DNA of 64,000 bases from Hydrangea macrophylla. Lineage: Eukaryota; Streptophyta; Magnoliopsida; Cornales; Hydrangeaceae. Below the pieces are notes generated by a model, which was not told where the DNA came from, searched no databases, and saw only the letters and a program-made list of their open reading frames with translations. Below are positions 47,492 through 59,860 of the stretch, in pieces; positions within the stretch are counted from its first letter, which is position 1; each line of letters begins with the position of its first letter. Where the stretch lies: positions 85,064,871-85,128,870 of the forward strand of contig CM066994.1 in assembly GCA_033977485.1 (NCBI GenBank), read 5' to 3'. The position numbers were made by a program, and so were the translations under genes.

Positions 47492-50208
47492 ATCTTGAGC
47501 TAAAACGGTCTAACTAAAGACATAAAAGATAGCGCTTCTTGGGAGGCAACCCAAGCTTTATTTCATCCGTTTCTTATAATTTTGAGTGTTTTTGGTCATT
47601 TTGGGTCAATTTTGAGTCCTTTTTGTGTCATTCTGGACAGGTTTGGGGATCGGAGTAAACTTATTTTCAGCTTATATACAAAAAATAAGGAAAAAAGAAG
47701 AAAAATGTTAACTCGCGTGCGCGGCCCGCTCGCGCGAGCTTGCCCTTTAGTGAAATTTTTTAAAAAACCTTATGTGATATTTAGCCTCAGTATCACCTCA
47801 CGCCAGAATTCGCGCGCGCGAGGAGGTCGCTCGAGCAGCCCGCTCGCGCGATCTGGGGACTTAGAAATCTTTCTTTTATAAAATGTAAAATAAGCTTTTG
47901 CTTAAACTCACGGAGGGATTCGCGCGAGCTAGGGTCGTTCGAGCAGTCCGCTCGCGCGAGGTGGGGATTTTTCAATTTTTCTCTTTGTTCTTTGACCTTC
48001 TGTTTCCCCAACCTATCTAGTTGTTTTTCATTTCTATTTGTTCTTTTCAGTTCTTTTCGTTTAAGTTTATCTTTGTTTCCATAGTTCTAGTTTTGTTTTT
48101 CTTTATTTCATTTACGTTATTTAAATTCTAGTTTAGTTTCTATTGTTTACAAAAAAATCAATAAATAAATAAAAAATAAAAAGAAAAAACAAATGTATTA
48201 TATATTAGCTTCTATTATTTATTTGTTTGTTTAATGTTCTTTTGTAAGTATTAACAGATAAAATAGTGCTCCACTTGGAATAATTGAACTTTAATTCCAT
48301 ATTCATATACGTTCATCTGTTTGTGAGTGCCAAGATCGAGGTATTATCGTTCCTTTCTTACCTATTCTCCGTTCTTTCGTTTTATTGTTTCATTGGGGAC
48401 AATGAAAGGTTTAGGTTTGGGGGTATGCACTCACATGCACATTATTATATACACCAAAATTTTGAAAACATTTTCGATACTTGTGCTTAAATAAACGATG
48501 TCACCTACGGTTTTGCAATCTCTAGTCAATACATCTTGTTATGTAACTTGGATGGTTATAGAATGGTAAACAAGAGAAGATGTAATTAAACATTTGCTGA
48601 AGTCATGATATGACGATTTAGGTCATGTATCGTTCGAATCGTAGTTTTATATTATAGATTTGCACACAAACCTATGCACTGCACGTGGTCGCTTGAATAC
48701 ATGTTTGATGTAAACTATAATATGATTTGGATTTCTAGATAACACATGGTAGAGACTAAGTCCAGTGAACTATTGAGCCTATCTTTTCTTTTTAAAGGGT
48801 TATAAATACATTTTGTGTTTGTCGAATTTCACTTGAAATAGCACATTAACTCGTTGTTTAGTCTCAGTATTCTTGTTTTGGTTGATAAGTCAAGTTAAAA
48901 TATTTGTTACCATGCTAAATAATCTTCCGTCGTAAATGTTGAAGAACCATATAACCATAGGACATGATTTTAGGCCCTCTTTGTTCCACCAACCAGAAAA
49001 ATGCTAAAAATTTCAAAAGTTCGCCCTTTGAGTCGTTAAAATGCCCTTTTTTTTAAACACCATTATCCTGTTTTTGCTCCAAGTTGGCCAACTTGGAGTT
49101 CACCCCTAAAAGATTGATCAATTTTTAGTGGTGTTAAGGCGATGTGTGATTGAGAAAAAGAAGAAAATAAGATGATGTTTGGAGTGGTTGCCTTGTTATT
49201 TATTGAATATTTGTTTCAAGAAGCAACAAGAAGGAAAGAAAAAAGATAAGGATTGAAACAAAAAAGTTGAAAGTAGAAAGAAGAATAGAAAAAAAAACGA
49301 AATTAAAGAAAAAATATATGGAAAAAAGTATGGAAAGATGAAAGTTGGTAGAAGAGATGAATGAAAGAAATCAAACATGCCTTACAATGCCATTCTAAAA
49401 CTTACCTAATTAATCCTTTCTATCCTTTTTCATTGGCCGAGCCACATTACAACCTTGGAAAAGTCCTATTTGATCCTAGAAACATGGTTTGGATATATAA
49501 ACCATGGGAAGGGGATTAAAACATGGTAACGAGTAATTTTTCTTGATTGTTGGCATCCTATCCATGAGACTACTGTTCTTTCGTGTCATGCGTCCTTTTC
49601 GAGTCATATATGAGCATCTCTCGTTTTGAAAACATATTTCCTTTGCTCTCATATATTAGATAAATTACACATATTTCTGAGTGTTTCATTTGAGAGTGTA
49701 ATTAATATTGTGAGATTCGTAGTCGAAGCATAGTTAAATGGTTATCCGAAGTATACTCCATGTTCATGACATGCGTGTGTTCATTTGACTACCACATCAC
49801 ACACGTGCAATTTTATGAGAAACTCTATTGAATTATACGAAACATGTGTTTGGGATTGTTTTTCATGACTTAGGTGGATGTTTCATTATATTTCTTTATG
49901 TTCGTTATTCTATTTCAAATCTCTGTCTTATGATAAGAAGTATTGAACGTTATATTTTTTATTTTAATATTAAAAGAAATATTTTTTTTTAAATTGATAA
50001 GTTAATAAAGATGGTTGTGGGAGACTTGTTGACGAGAACCCTCACGAGACTTCACTCGTCCGACTAGGGACACCTAGGGGTTTAAAAGGCTTGTTGCATA
50101 TGCTAAATGCAATCGTGATCCATGCAAAAATGGAGTAGTATTTGTAGTAGTAGTTTTATTTTTTTGTTCTTTTTGCTCGAGGACTAGCAAAGAGTAAGTT
50201 TGGGGGTG
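47492..50208 (+). other. 3' internal region of the Athila-like element, non-coding
   Basis: No supported gene. Contains the conserved GGGAGGCAACCCAAG motif (47541), three GC-rich CGCGCGAGC repeats (47715-47970), an internal purine tract GGTTTGGGGGTA (48414) and the true polypurine tract AGTTTGGGGGTG directly before the 3' LTR. Confidence 0.8.
47715..47970. repeat. Three GC-rich palindromic repeats, ~105 bp apart
   Basis: GCTCGCGCGAG-type dyads with a CCCGCTCGCGCGA core occur at 47715-47750, 47807-47855 and 47920-47962 in otherwise AT-rich DNA. A related CGCGCGAGCGACC is in the 3' LTR at 50611. Each is followed by similar T-rich DNA, suggesting a degenerate tandem duplication. Confidence 0.75.
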
Positions 50209-51696
50209 TGATCGGCGACGAATTGTTGCCGTTTATAGTCCTAAAAATATGCTTTTTTAGCCCATTTCATGTAGTTATTAGTTATTTTTTAATAAGTATT
50301 CAAAATTTTGTAGGTTTTGGAGTTTTAACTTGAAAATGCACAAAAATCCAATGATTAGTGGCTTTGGAAGTCATTCTGGGCTCAAACGGTGATTCCGGTC
50401 AAAGCTGAATGCAGTAGCAGCCTAGGTAAATCGCAATTTTGGCAAGGAATACTTTGGATTTGAGAAATTTCTCCTGAGATATAAAATATAGATCTTCGAG
50501 TTACAGACACATGGCCACAAATGGCGAGTCAATCCGAGTTCCGAGCAAAAGGTTATTGTAATTCTACGAAAGTCGCGTAGTGTAGCGAAAAGGACCTCGC
50601 ACGAGCAGACCGCGCGAGCGACCTGTGAAAAAAACCAAAAATGCGTATTTTGTTAAATTAAAGTGCCCAGTGAAGGTGGTTTGTGCATATGATGTCCAGA
50701 AACGTAAATATAACAATTTTAGTACGATTTGGCTTAGGAAAGCTTCCTAAATCCTTCCCAAACTCTATATAAATCCTATTCTAAATCAATTTTGTGGTTA
50801 CACATCAGTACCCAACATTAGATACATCCATATACAACAAAAGCTTCAGCCATTGAAGAGAGGAAAGCAAGGAGAAGAAGAAGAAGGCCAAGGATTCTCA
50901 TGGCCTCCTCCATCAACCTCTTGCCGTTCATCAATTCTATGGCCAACTAAACTCAAGATCTAGGGTTTCAATGAAACCCTAGCCAAGTAATAGGGTGTAT
51001 TTTATGTTTTTATTTTAATTTTATTATGTATGGATGACAGTTACATGTTTCGAGGATTTTTATAAATAAATCGTGCTTTTATTGATTAAATCGTTACTTT
51101 CAAAGTTTACTCTTGTCTTAGATCTATTTTGATGGTAGTGTGCTCAATAATCTATGCTTGCTGTGCTTGTTTAGATTATTTACATGTAATGATGCTTAAA
51201 TTAAATTGTGCTATCAAGTATCCGAATAGTCCATGCCTAGATTAGACGGATTATACCACAACCCTAGTTTAGTGTGGGATAATTCGTGCTAACCGAAGAT
51301 GGATTATGTTGGTGCTTGAACCATAGTTATTTTCTTGACGGAGGAATTGGGCTTGTAGCTACAATCCCCCATTATCATCCAACTTAATAAGCTAAAGTAA
51401 TTCGAAAATACCCTTATTATGAAGCTAGTGGTGGATTTGCAATCCTAGGTTCCTTAAACTTATTATAAAAACAAATATTTAGTTGCTTTCATAATTTAGA
51501 TTTACTTTTATTGTTATTAGTTTAATTCAAATTAGATCCAAAATCCGTTTTTCTTAATTAACTAAATTTAAGTTTTAAAAATTAAAGTGCGTAGTATTCA
51601 ATCTCTGTGGGTTCGACCTTTACTTCCACACTGCAAATCTTTTGAAAGCAAAGCATAAGTTAAGCATACTTTTATACCTTGATTTTGAGAAGATCA
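50209..51696 (+). repeat. 3' LTR of the Athila-like element
   Basis: 1488 bp. Contains CTCTATATAAATCC (50763-50776), a TATA box that the 5' LTR lacks. Confidence 0.93.
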
Positions 51697-52234
51697 GTAT
51701 CCTACACCACCTCTACTTGAGGAGCCGATGTCTCCCTTGGTTCCTGGTGAACCGCATGCCCGAGCCTTAGCCACTTGAACAGATGGGCACTACCCGCGGG
51801 CTCAACGGCTAGTCTCTTCGTCTTCTCAACTATCTGGGCAGCAACAACAACGACTTGTCAGGCTCTCAATGCCTCAGTGTCTCTCCTCGGACCCATTTCT
51901 GCAAAATAAAAAATAAAAACACGGGGTAAATAACCAGGATAGTAATAAAAAAAATAACCAAGGCAGGGAAGGTAACCTATGGTAGAAATCCGTCACTGGA
52001 AAATGCTACCTTGGGGCTGCTAGGAATTGACACTGCATCACTTGAACCCCGGGACATAGAGGCCACTGGGGATTCCTGATCCACCTCATCATCAGATACC
52101 AGGACGGGGATCTTTCCTTCACTATTGTGATCAGAGAGAGAGACTGGCGAAAGGTCTAAGCTGGTGTCTGGAGTACCCGACCTAGATTGTTTGTCTTTCG
52201 ATCGGGATGACGAATCGAAGTCTGAATGACACAT

Positions 52235-53143
52235 TTCTAAGGCTCCTACTATTGGGCAAAGGAATAACTGACGACCTACGTAACAGTCGAAAACTCCATA
52301 TCTAAGATACAGGGGTGCAGTGTTAAAAGCCTAAAAGGCAAGAGGTACAAGGTTTTCAGTGTCAAGTAACACTTAGTTAGAACTGCCATTAGACACCCCG
52401 ACCGGTTCAATTGTTCAGTTACACCGCCCGATCTAAAAAAGGAGCAGAACCTCAGGAAGAAAAAATCCCACTCCCTCACGAGCCCTAGCGGATTTCTATT
52501 CTCCAGCCTCACTCAGGAATGAAGAGAAATGAAGGAGAGCAAACAAAAACAATGAATTATAAGGCTAGAGGGTTGAAGACTTACAATAATTAAGCCTAGA
52601 AAAGAGCTCGGGAAGCTTGACTGGACGCTCGCTCTCTATAATCGTTTGATAAACTCTCTCAGTGGGTAGCAAGAGGAGTAAAAGTGCACAATTGCTCTTT
52701 ATATAGGACGTACAAATGGCCTAGATCATTTTAGATCCAATGGCCCAGCAAAGCTCTAGCCTAAACTGATGCTAGTTGTCACCTCAAGCAGACGAAGTGG
52801 TGCCTTAAAAGGCGTGGGTATTAAATGCACGACATGATGGTTTGGTTATGATGCGACTATTCGGTTACATTCACACTGACCTCATTGGGTCTTTACCAGA
52901 CCAATCACTTCTTGGCTCGTGGCAGGTATAGACCCCAAGGTCCCGCGGTAACCGGTCAGTCCATATCCCGACTAACCAAAGCGACTGGTTTGGCCCTAAG
53001 TACTATCCCAAGCAATGTCCCAGACCGTTCGCCAATTTGTACTGGTTTCCAATGCTCATCTAATGAGGCATTACATTAGCCTTAGAAATGGGGGGCAACT
53101 GATACGTACAAAAATATCCTGCCAAAGTTAGCTCATGTCATCT
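52235..53143. other. Tat element 3' untranslated region and first ~44 bp of its 3' LTR
   Basis: No gene beyond the antisense ORF promoter side; TATATAGG on the minus-strand side near 52700 (TTTATATAGG on plus) may serve transcription. The LTR start is TGATACG at 53100 and the match ends at 53143, where Copia E LTR sequence begins. Confidence 0.55.
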
Positions 53144-54366
53144 CAGAAGGACTACGGTTGGTGGGAACCCTATTAGAGAGGATAGAGATGGTTTGGGATC
53201 CGTAAATAATTTCTGCAGCTTTCTGGGTGATAAAGCGACTATTAGAAATATTTTGTATGCCATTGCCCTATTTAGAGATTTCTAAACCGACTTTAAGCCT
53301 TCGATCAACCTAAGTGGTTTCGATCGATCAAACCTTCGATCGATTGAAAAACATTGAAGGTGTTTTAATCGATCGAACTTATCTAGACTTCAATTGATCG
53401 AAACACTATCGATCGATCGAACTTGTCTTGACAAGATCCTTAAGTGCCCTTCCAAGTATCCGAGCAGAGCTAAGAGTGGGACCTCCAAACTAACCAGCTA
53501 GTTAGTTAATGTTTACTCTACTATAAAACGATAACTGAACTCCAAAGCAAAAGAACATATCCGAAGCGATAACGAGACATATATAGTGTACTAATGTCCC
53601 TCCACCGTCAGCATTCATAATCATATTCAGGTAGTCAGATAACTGTTACTGTCAACCTGAATCATGATTACTTCTTGTATTCCTTGAGTCCCATTCACCC
53701 TTCATGATTACCAAACATGTTAGTAACTCTTATGAACAAGACTGCAGTTCTCAGTAATCAACTTGTTAACATTCTCAAGGGAATGCTTACTCTTTATCAG
53801 AGGGTAGATTCTATCTTGACAATATATGTTCGCCACTCGATGAACATGACATACCCAAGATACCTAGGTGTTGATCTTTTATAGACCTCACTGATTGGTA
53901 AATCAAAGCAGTCATATCCATAGTCTGTGTTCATAATCCTCTCAAGGTTAAGAACACATACCTTATACAAGTTATGAGTTCCTATCGACTGTTGACTGTC
54001 TTAAGTGTCAATGGGAGAACTCAAGTCTGTCAATACACTATAAGCACTACTATATTAACTAAGAGTCACACTCCAGTGATTGAGATTCATCACTCCATCC
54101 AATGGTAGTTAATCATGCTAAAGTGTAGACCTGATGAGGTATCCAATCTCATCATCCACTGTGACAAATTCTAAGTAATAAAGAGTAGTAATTCATATCT
54201 TACTTGTATGTATCTCGTACACACACGAATCACTTACTATGATACTTAGGGATTAACAATCATCTCATGAAAGAAACATACATAATGAAATGTAAAGCTA
54301 ATATCTATATATTAAAATGCTAATGTCTCATACACAAAGTTATGGTTTGAGGGCACAAACCCAACT
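53144..54366 (-). repeat. 3' LTR of Copia E, end missing
   Basis: Aligns with 10371-11643 of the young LTR; the last ~230 bp (element sense) are gone. Palindrome array at 53318-53428; the TATA region is degraded to CTCTAAATAG. The terminal TG is changed (AGTTGG). Confidence 0.88.
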
Positions 54367-57300
54367 AACTCCCACTTGCACTCATAACCATTCAAGACTA
54401 TATTTGAGACCTAAACTATCTAGATGATAATCAAAGACCTTCTATGGCAAGGCCTTTGTAAATGGATCCGTAAGATTATCAGAGGTGGAAATCTTGCTGA
54501 TAGTCACATCTCCACGTTAAACTATATCTCATATTAGATGATACTCTGCTCTATGTGCTTTCCCTTTATGTGGTTCCTTGGCTCCTTGGACTGAGCCACT
54601 AACACACTATTATCACAGTATAGCATAATAGGCAACATCGATGCTGGTACCACTTCGAGCTCTATATGGAACTTCTTAAGCCAAACAGCTTCCTTTGTGG
54701 CTTCACAAGCAGTCACATACTCAGCTTCTATAGTTGAGTCTGTAATGCATTTCTGCTTAATGCTCCTCTAACTAACAGCACCACCTCCCAAGGTAAAGCA
54801 ATGTTCGGATGTTGACTTCCTCAAATCTTTATATGATATAAAGTTCGAGTCAGTGTATCCTACTGGAATTAACTCACAACCGCCATATATAAGCATTTAA
54901 TCTTTAGTCCTTCTCAAGTACTTAAGAATGTGCTTAACGGTTGTCCAGTGCTTTAGACTTGGATTCGATTGATAGCTGCTAACCATGCCAATGGTAAAGT
55001 AGATATCTAGTCTAGTGTATAACATCGCATACATGAGACTTCCCACTGCGGAAGCATAGGGAATTCCTGCCATGTGATACCTCTCCTTCTGTGTCTTCGG
55101 ACACTGGTTCTTGGAGAATGCTAAACTATGCATGAGAGGTAATAAACCTTTCTTCGAATTATCCATTAAAAACCTGGTTAGCACCATATCAATATAACCA
55201 GCTTGAGATAATCCCATTATCTTTCGCTTACGATCCCAAAAAAGCTTTATCCTAAGAATATAGCTCGCCTCTCCTAGATCCTTCATATTGAAAGCACTAG
55301 CTTAGCCAAACCTTAATCGTTGACAATGCCGCTACATCATTCCCATTGAGTAGAATGTTGTCAACATAGAGAACGAGAAAAGCTACCACTTTCCCTTCAC
55401 ACTTCTTGTATAAACAAGTTTATCTAGATTATGTATGAAACTAAACAACTAGACAGCTTGGTCAAGAAGAATGTTCCAAATCCTGGATGCCTGCTTAAGT
55501 CCATAAATGGACTTTTACAACTTGCATACTAAGTTACCTTTCCCACCAGCTATGAACCCTTCTGGCTACTGTATATAGATGTCCTCCTTAAGATTGCCAT
55601 TCAAGAATGGAGTCTTGACGTCCATCTGCCAGATCTCATATTCTAGGCATGCTACAATGGATAAGAGTATTCTGATAGACTTGAGCATGGCAACTAGCGA
55701 AAAAGTTTCCTCATAGTCAATTCCCCCCCTCTGAGTATAACATTTTGCTACAAGCCTTGCCTTAAAGGTCTCAACCTTTCCATCAGATCCCATTTTCCTC
55801 TTATAAACCCACTTACAACCAATGGGTTTAATATTGGTTGGAAGTTCTACAAGATCCCAGACCTGATTAGAATACATTGATTCCAATTCAACCTTCATAG
55901 CATTAACCCAATGGGTTGAGTCTACATTAGTCATTACCTCTTCATATGTGGTAGGATCATGTTCAAACTCTATGGAGACCGCTTTAAAAACTTCTTCTAA
56001 GAACATGTATCTATCAGGCTAGCTGACCATCCTCCTACTACGATGAGGTACCGGTGTGGAAATGGGTGAAGAAGTGGTATTTCTTATCTTACATCGTTAT
56101 CAATTGTGGGTAGGACTGAGGGCTCTCCTTCTATCTCTTTAAGATCTATCCTTCCCTAAGGTTTATGGTTCATGATATAATAATCCTCCAAGAAAATAGC
56201 ATTTGTGCTAACAAACACTTTCTGTTCTCTCGGATAATAAAAATACCATCCATACGTACCCTTTAGATACCCTATAAAGTAACATACTTTCAATCTAGAA
56301 TCCAACTTGCTCATCTTCTTTAGATATCCAGAGATGTTGGAAAGAAGGCATGTGCCCAATCTACATCTCCCATGGTGTCCAGGGAACGGATTTACTTGGT
56401 ACTAGATTTAGTATGTATGCAGTGATTTTCAAATCATAACCCCAAAGGAATAATGGCAACTCCGAATAACTCATCATTGACCTAGTCATGTCTAAAAGAG
56501 TCCAATTCCTTCTCTCCGCTACACCATTCTACTGAGGTGTACCAGGTTTAGTCAACTGTGACAGAATCCCATTCTGTATGAGGTGATCAATAAATTCATT
56601 AAAGAGGTACTTACCACCTCGATTAGATCGAATGGCCTTATTATGTGTGCCCAATTGGTTCTCCACTTCAGCCCTAAACTCTTTAAACTTTTCAAAGACT
56701 TTAGAATCGTACTGCATTAGATACATATATCCATACCTAGAGTGGTCATCAGTAAATGTTATGAAATACTCAAAACCACCCTTTGCTCTAATATTTACTA
56801 GTCTACACACATCAGTATGAACTAATTCCAACAATGCATTGGTCCTATTGCCCTTTGTAGGAAAGGGCCTTTTGGTCACCTTACCCTCCAAACAAGACTC
56901 GCAGACTTCCATTGGTTTGAGAACCAAATTGCCTAAGACCCCTTCTTTCACTAGTTTTCTAATCCTATTTAGATTGATATGGACAAGCCTCATATGCCAA
57001 AGCTTTGTTGGATTAGTGGAAGGTTACTTTCTTTTAGATGGTACAGTTATCACTGAGTTATTAAGTTCCATGCAAGAGTCTTTAGAAATATTAGGAGTAA
57101 TCACATACAAACCATTTGATTTGACACCAGAACACACAAAAGAACCATTCTTTTGATCACAACTTAAGTTCCGAAATGAAAAGAATAACCTTTATTCGAT
57201 AAATTGAAACTAAAATTAAATTACGGCTCATTGAAGGGATGTAAAGTACATCTAATATAATCAAAACTTTATTGACTAAAAATTCTAAAACTACTGCTCC

Positions 57301-57490
57301 TATAGCAATCGCAGATATGGTTGCACTAGAACCTAGAGTAAGTACGATCTCCCCATCATTGCACCTCCCTGTTGATCTGAACTCCTGCAATAAATTACAG
57401 ATATGGTTAGTCATACCAGAATCAATGTACCAAGTGTTAGAAGTATCCGTAGTTAACTTACTTCAATCACATGTGATTCAATCATACCTT
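54367..57490 (-). pseudogene. pol: Copia E pol (PR-INT-RT-RNaseH)
   Basis: Minus-strand remains in order: protease (about 57420), integrase finger and core (56993-56529), with HTDVC at about 56810 so the catalytic Asp is retained, RSNRGGKY in place of RSDRGGEY, then RT (56006-54900; MDVKTPFLNGN, and a YVDN-like box at about 55345) and RNase H (54897-54534). Many stops and shifts. The junction to gag reads LATRV-CAA-GMIES at 57491, a sense codon where the young copy and Copia D have TAA. Confidence 0.87.
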
Positions 57491-58280
57491 GAACTCTTGT
57501 AGCTAAGAATTCTGGACAGTTCCTCTTCTAGTGTCCCTTTTCACCACATTAGAAACACTTTCCTTTGCCTTGGTCACCCACCTTCCCCTTATCCTTACCT
57601 TTTTCCTTAGATTTTACAATCTTAGGGACTGGTCCAACACTTAGACCACCAGTGCCAGCCTTCTTTTTTCCTTTCTTACCTTTCGGTGTAGATCGGGAGG
57701 AAGAAGAGCTTTTCTTAACATTCAGAACGTTTCCCCCTGGTTTGATTCATATTCTAGTTAAGTTTAAATTGAGTGAATGACGGTGACAGCGAATTGAGGA
57801 TCATATCAACTTGGGTCTATGAGTCGATGTTGACTCTCAAGGTCTCCAGTTCGTTCAAATAACCAATCATTTTTAAAACATGTTCTTTGACTGGAGTCCC
57901 TTCCGACATCTTTGCACTCATCATCTTCTGCATGGCAACCTGTTTGACAGGTCTGCCATGATCCCCAAACATCTCTTTTAGGGATTTGATAATGGCACTA
58001 GCAGAATCATTCGACTGGTATTGGTATTGCAACACATTAGCCATAGAGGCCAATATGTAACAACGAGCCATCTCATTCAACTTCTTCCATTTGTCGAACT
58101 CGCGTCTAGCAGTAGCCGAAGCATTTAGAGCGGGTTCTTCAGTGCATGGGGTGGTGAGGACATATATTTTATCCTCTATAGTTAAAATAATGTCTTACAT
58201 TTCCATTCAGTATAGTTGTTTCTAGTTAACTTGTTCTGAGTGAGTATAGTGGCAAGAGGACTAAATGCAGATCCAAACAT
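57491..58280 (-). pseudogene. gag: Copia E gag
   Basis: Starts at ATG 58280 with the family's SAFSPLATIL; a well-kept middle part is 58080-57817 (MARCYILASMANVLQ, VKEHVLKMIGYLNELE). About 60 bp are deleted near 57745 relative to the young copy. The zinc knuckle is damaged (a Cys and Trp codon changed near 57535). Confidence 0.85.
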
Positions 58281-59860
58281 GATGATTTACTAAAAAAAAT
58301 GAAAGACTTAATAAATATAGATATCAGAATTTGACAATTTGAAATAAAAGAATCCTTAAAACTCTTATTTAAAAACAAGGTTGCTGGAATATCGAAACGA
58401 TAACGTAAAGCCTCCATGTGGCAGTCAACACTCGATCTTTCGATTAATCATGACTTGTCCACTATGCAACTCTTGCAAAACAGGTTATGACTCCCGTAAC
58501 TTTTTGATCTCTAAGTTTCTGAATAATGCCCCGTGTGGGATCCCTTATCCATAGCTTAGCTAGTGTGTACCATTAACTAGGATCTAATCACAACTGCCTC
58601 AAGTAGTGCCTCCTGTGTGGTGGTCACCCTCTAACACATCTGATTGATCCTATCAGTAGGAAGCTCACAACTAGTAACCAATGAGTAGTGTATCCACCAT
58701 ATGGAATGATCATCCCTGGTGTGGTGACACAAAATGTACTACTCATCTTACATTGAACCATTAATGCAAGATTGTGGATGTTGTAATAAGACCCATCCAA
58801 CTAGATTTAATAAATAAGGATTTTCCTTTTTGAGAAAAATTGTTTCTACACGGTACCCATAAACATCCAATGTTTATTAATGCATTGAAACAATTTTTAA
58901 ATTTTATTTTAGAAAACTTGTTTTAAGTGCATACAAGTAGTAACAATGTTTGAACGCCAATCACAAACCAAGCACATAAAACAAAAACTAAAATGAAATA
59001 AAGACATCGAAATGATGCCTCTATCTCCCATGGCTCTATCTCTATAGAACCTCCTTCTTTGTTTGATCGCCTCCAGCTCCATCTATATTGATAACGGCTT
59101 GCTCCACCATCTTCACAGATTTTCTAATTCTATTACATTTGTCCTATGCTTCTTTCAAAGCTTACAATTTATCTAGAAATAAAAAAAATAATAAAATAAA
59201 AGGCTAGGGAAACCGGTGCGACTTTCCTATTCGTAGTATTGAAGTCGCAGCGCCCTTTACACATACCTTAAACCAAACAAAAAATAAAACACACCAATCT
59301 CAAAACATTTAAATACAACAATTTAAATCGTCAGAACTTTGTGCCATGGGAGATAGAAGACTTATCTTGCTTCAAGTGGGTTAGTTGTATACATAACCAC
59401 GCACAAATAAAACAAAATACATGACCATTGGAACTACGAATTTAATTGTATACAACATAAACTCTTTATTGAAGTAATTAGAACTCTAAAACATCTCTAG
59501 TTTTCTGTCACAGACTGATTTAAAATTTTCAGAACAGCAAGTAAATAATTTTAAAACCTTTAAAACTGTGAAAAGACACCTAGACAGATAACTAGTTTCA
59601 ATCGATCGAAGCTTGTTCGATCGATCGAAACTCTTTCAATCGGTTAAACACAGATAGTTTCAATCAATCGAAACAAATTTGATCGATCAAAACTGCCATG
59701 CATCCAATGATATGATAGATTTGTTTTCTACTACGAACTGCTACAGAAATAGATCTGTGATAATGCAGTTTCAAAAATAGCACTAATTACTAACATGCAA
59801 ATCAAACTAGTGTTCCAAAATGCATCTATAGATCCAAACAAGCGTGACTTTGATACTAAT
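58281..59860 (-). other. Leader of Copia E
   Basis: Non-coding. CCTCCATGTGGCAGTC (58410) and CCTCCTGTGTGGTGGTC (58611) repeat the pattern of the young leader; palindrome motifs at 59598-59692; degenerate primer binding site at 59845-59860. Confidence 0.8.

Larger units (their letters stand above)
42932..51696 (+). mobile_element. Non-autonomous Athila-like gypsy element: gag and protease only
   Basis: LTRs at 42932-44392 and 50209-51696 share TGATCGGCGA starts and AGATCA ends. A perfect 5-bp duplication GTATC flanks the element (42927-42931, 51697-51701). The primer binding site TGGCACCGTTGCCGGGGA (44398-44415) is typical of Athila. gag and protease are present, but RT, RNase H and integrase are absent: the frame passes from protease to the GCGCTTCTTGGGAGGCAACC motif (47531) that in Athila follows pol. 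It must have moved using proteins from a complete relative. Confidence 0.9.
42436..52234 (-). pseudogene. Antisense ORF of the Tat element, split by the Athila-like insertion
   Basis: Two minus-strand parts. Right part 52234-51977 begins MCHSDFDSSSR and is Ser/Asp-rich and acidic (LVSDDEVDQ), with further open pieces to 51697. Left part includes 42678-42436, an Ala/Glu/Lys-rich coiled coil (ALEAKETALAIEKDKV). An acidic Ser-rich N-terminus and coiled-coil C-terminus on the opposite strand between integrase and 3' LTR is what Tat-lineage elements are known to carry; its function is unknown. Introns and lesions prevent a full reading. The Athila-like element at 42932-51696 lies between the parts and is not part of the gene. 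Confidence 0.6.
37697..53143 (+). mobile_element. Tat/Ogre-type Ty3/gypsy element, truncated at both ends and split by an Athila-like insertion
   Basis: Parts 37697-42931 and 51697-53143. It carries protease, RT, RNase H, a second RNase H of the plant cellular kind, and integrase on the plus strand, and an antisense ORF region before the 3' LTR, the layout of the Tat lineage. The 3' LTR starts TGATACG at 53100 after an ATGGGGGGCAAC polypurine tract, but only about 44 bp remain. The 5' end is cut inside protease. Confidence 0.88.
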
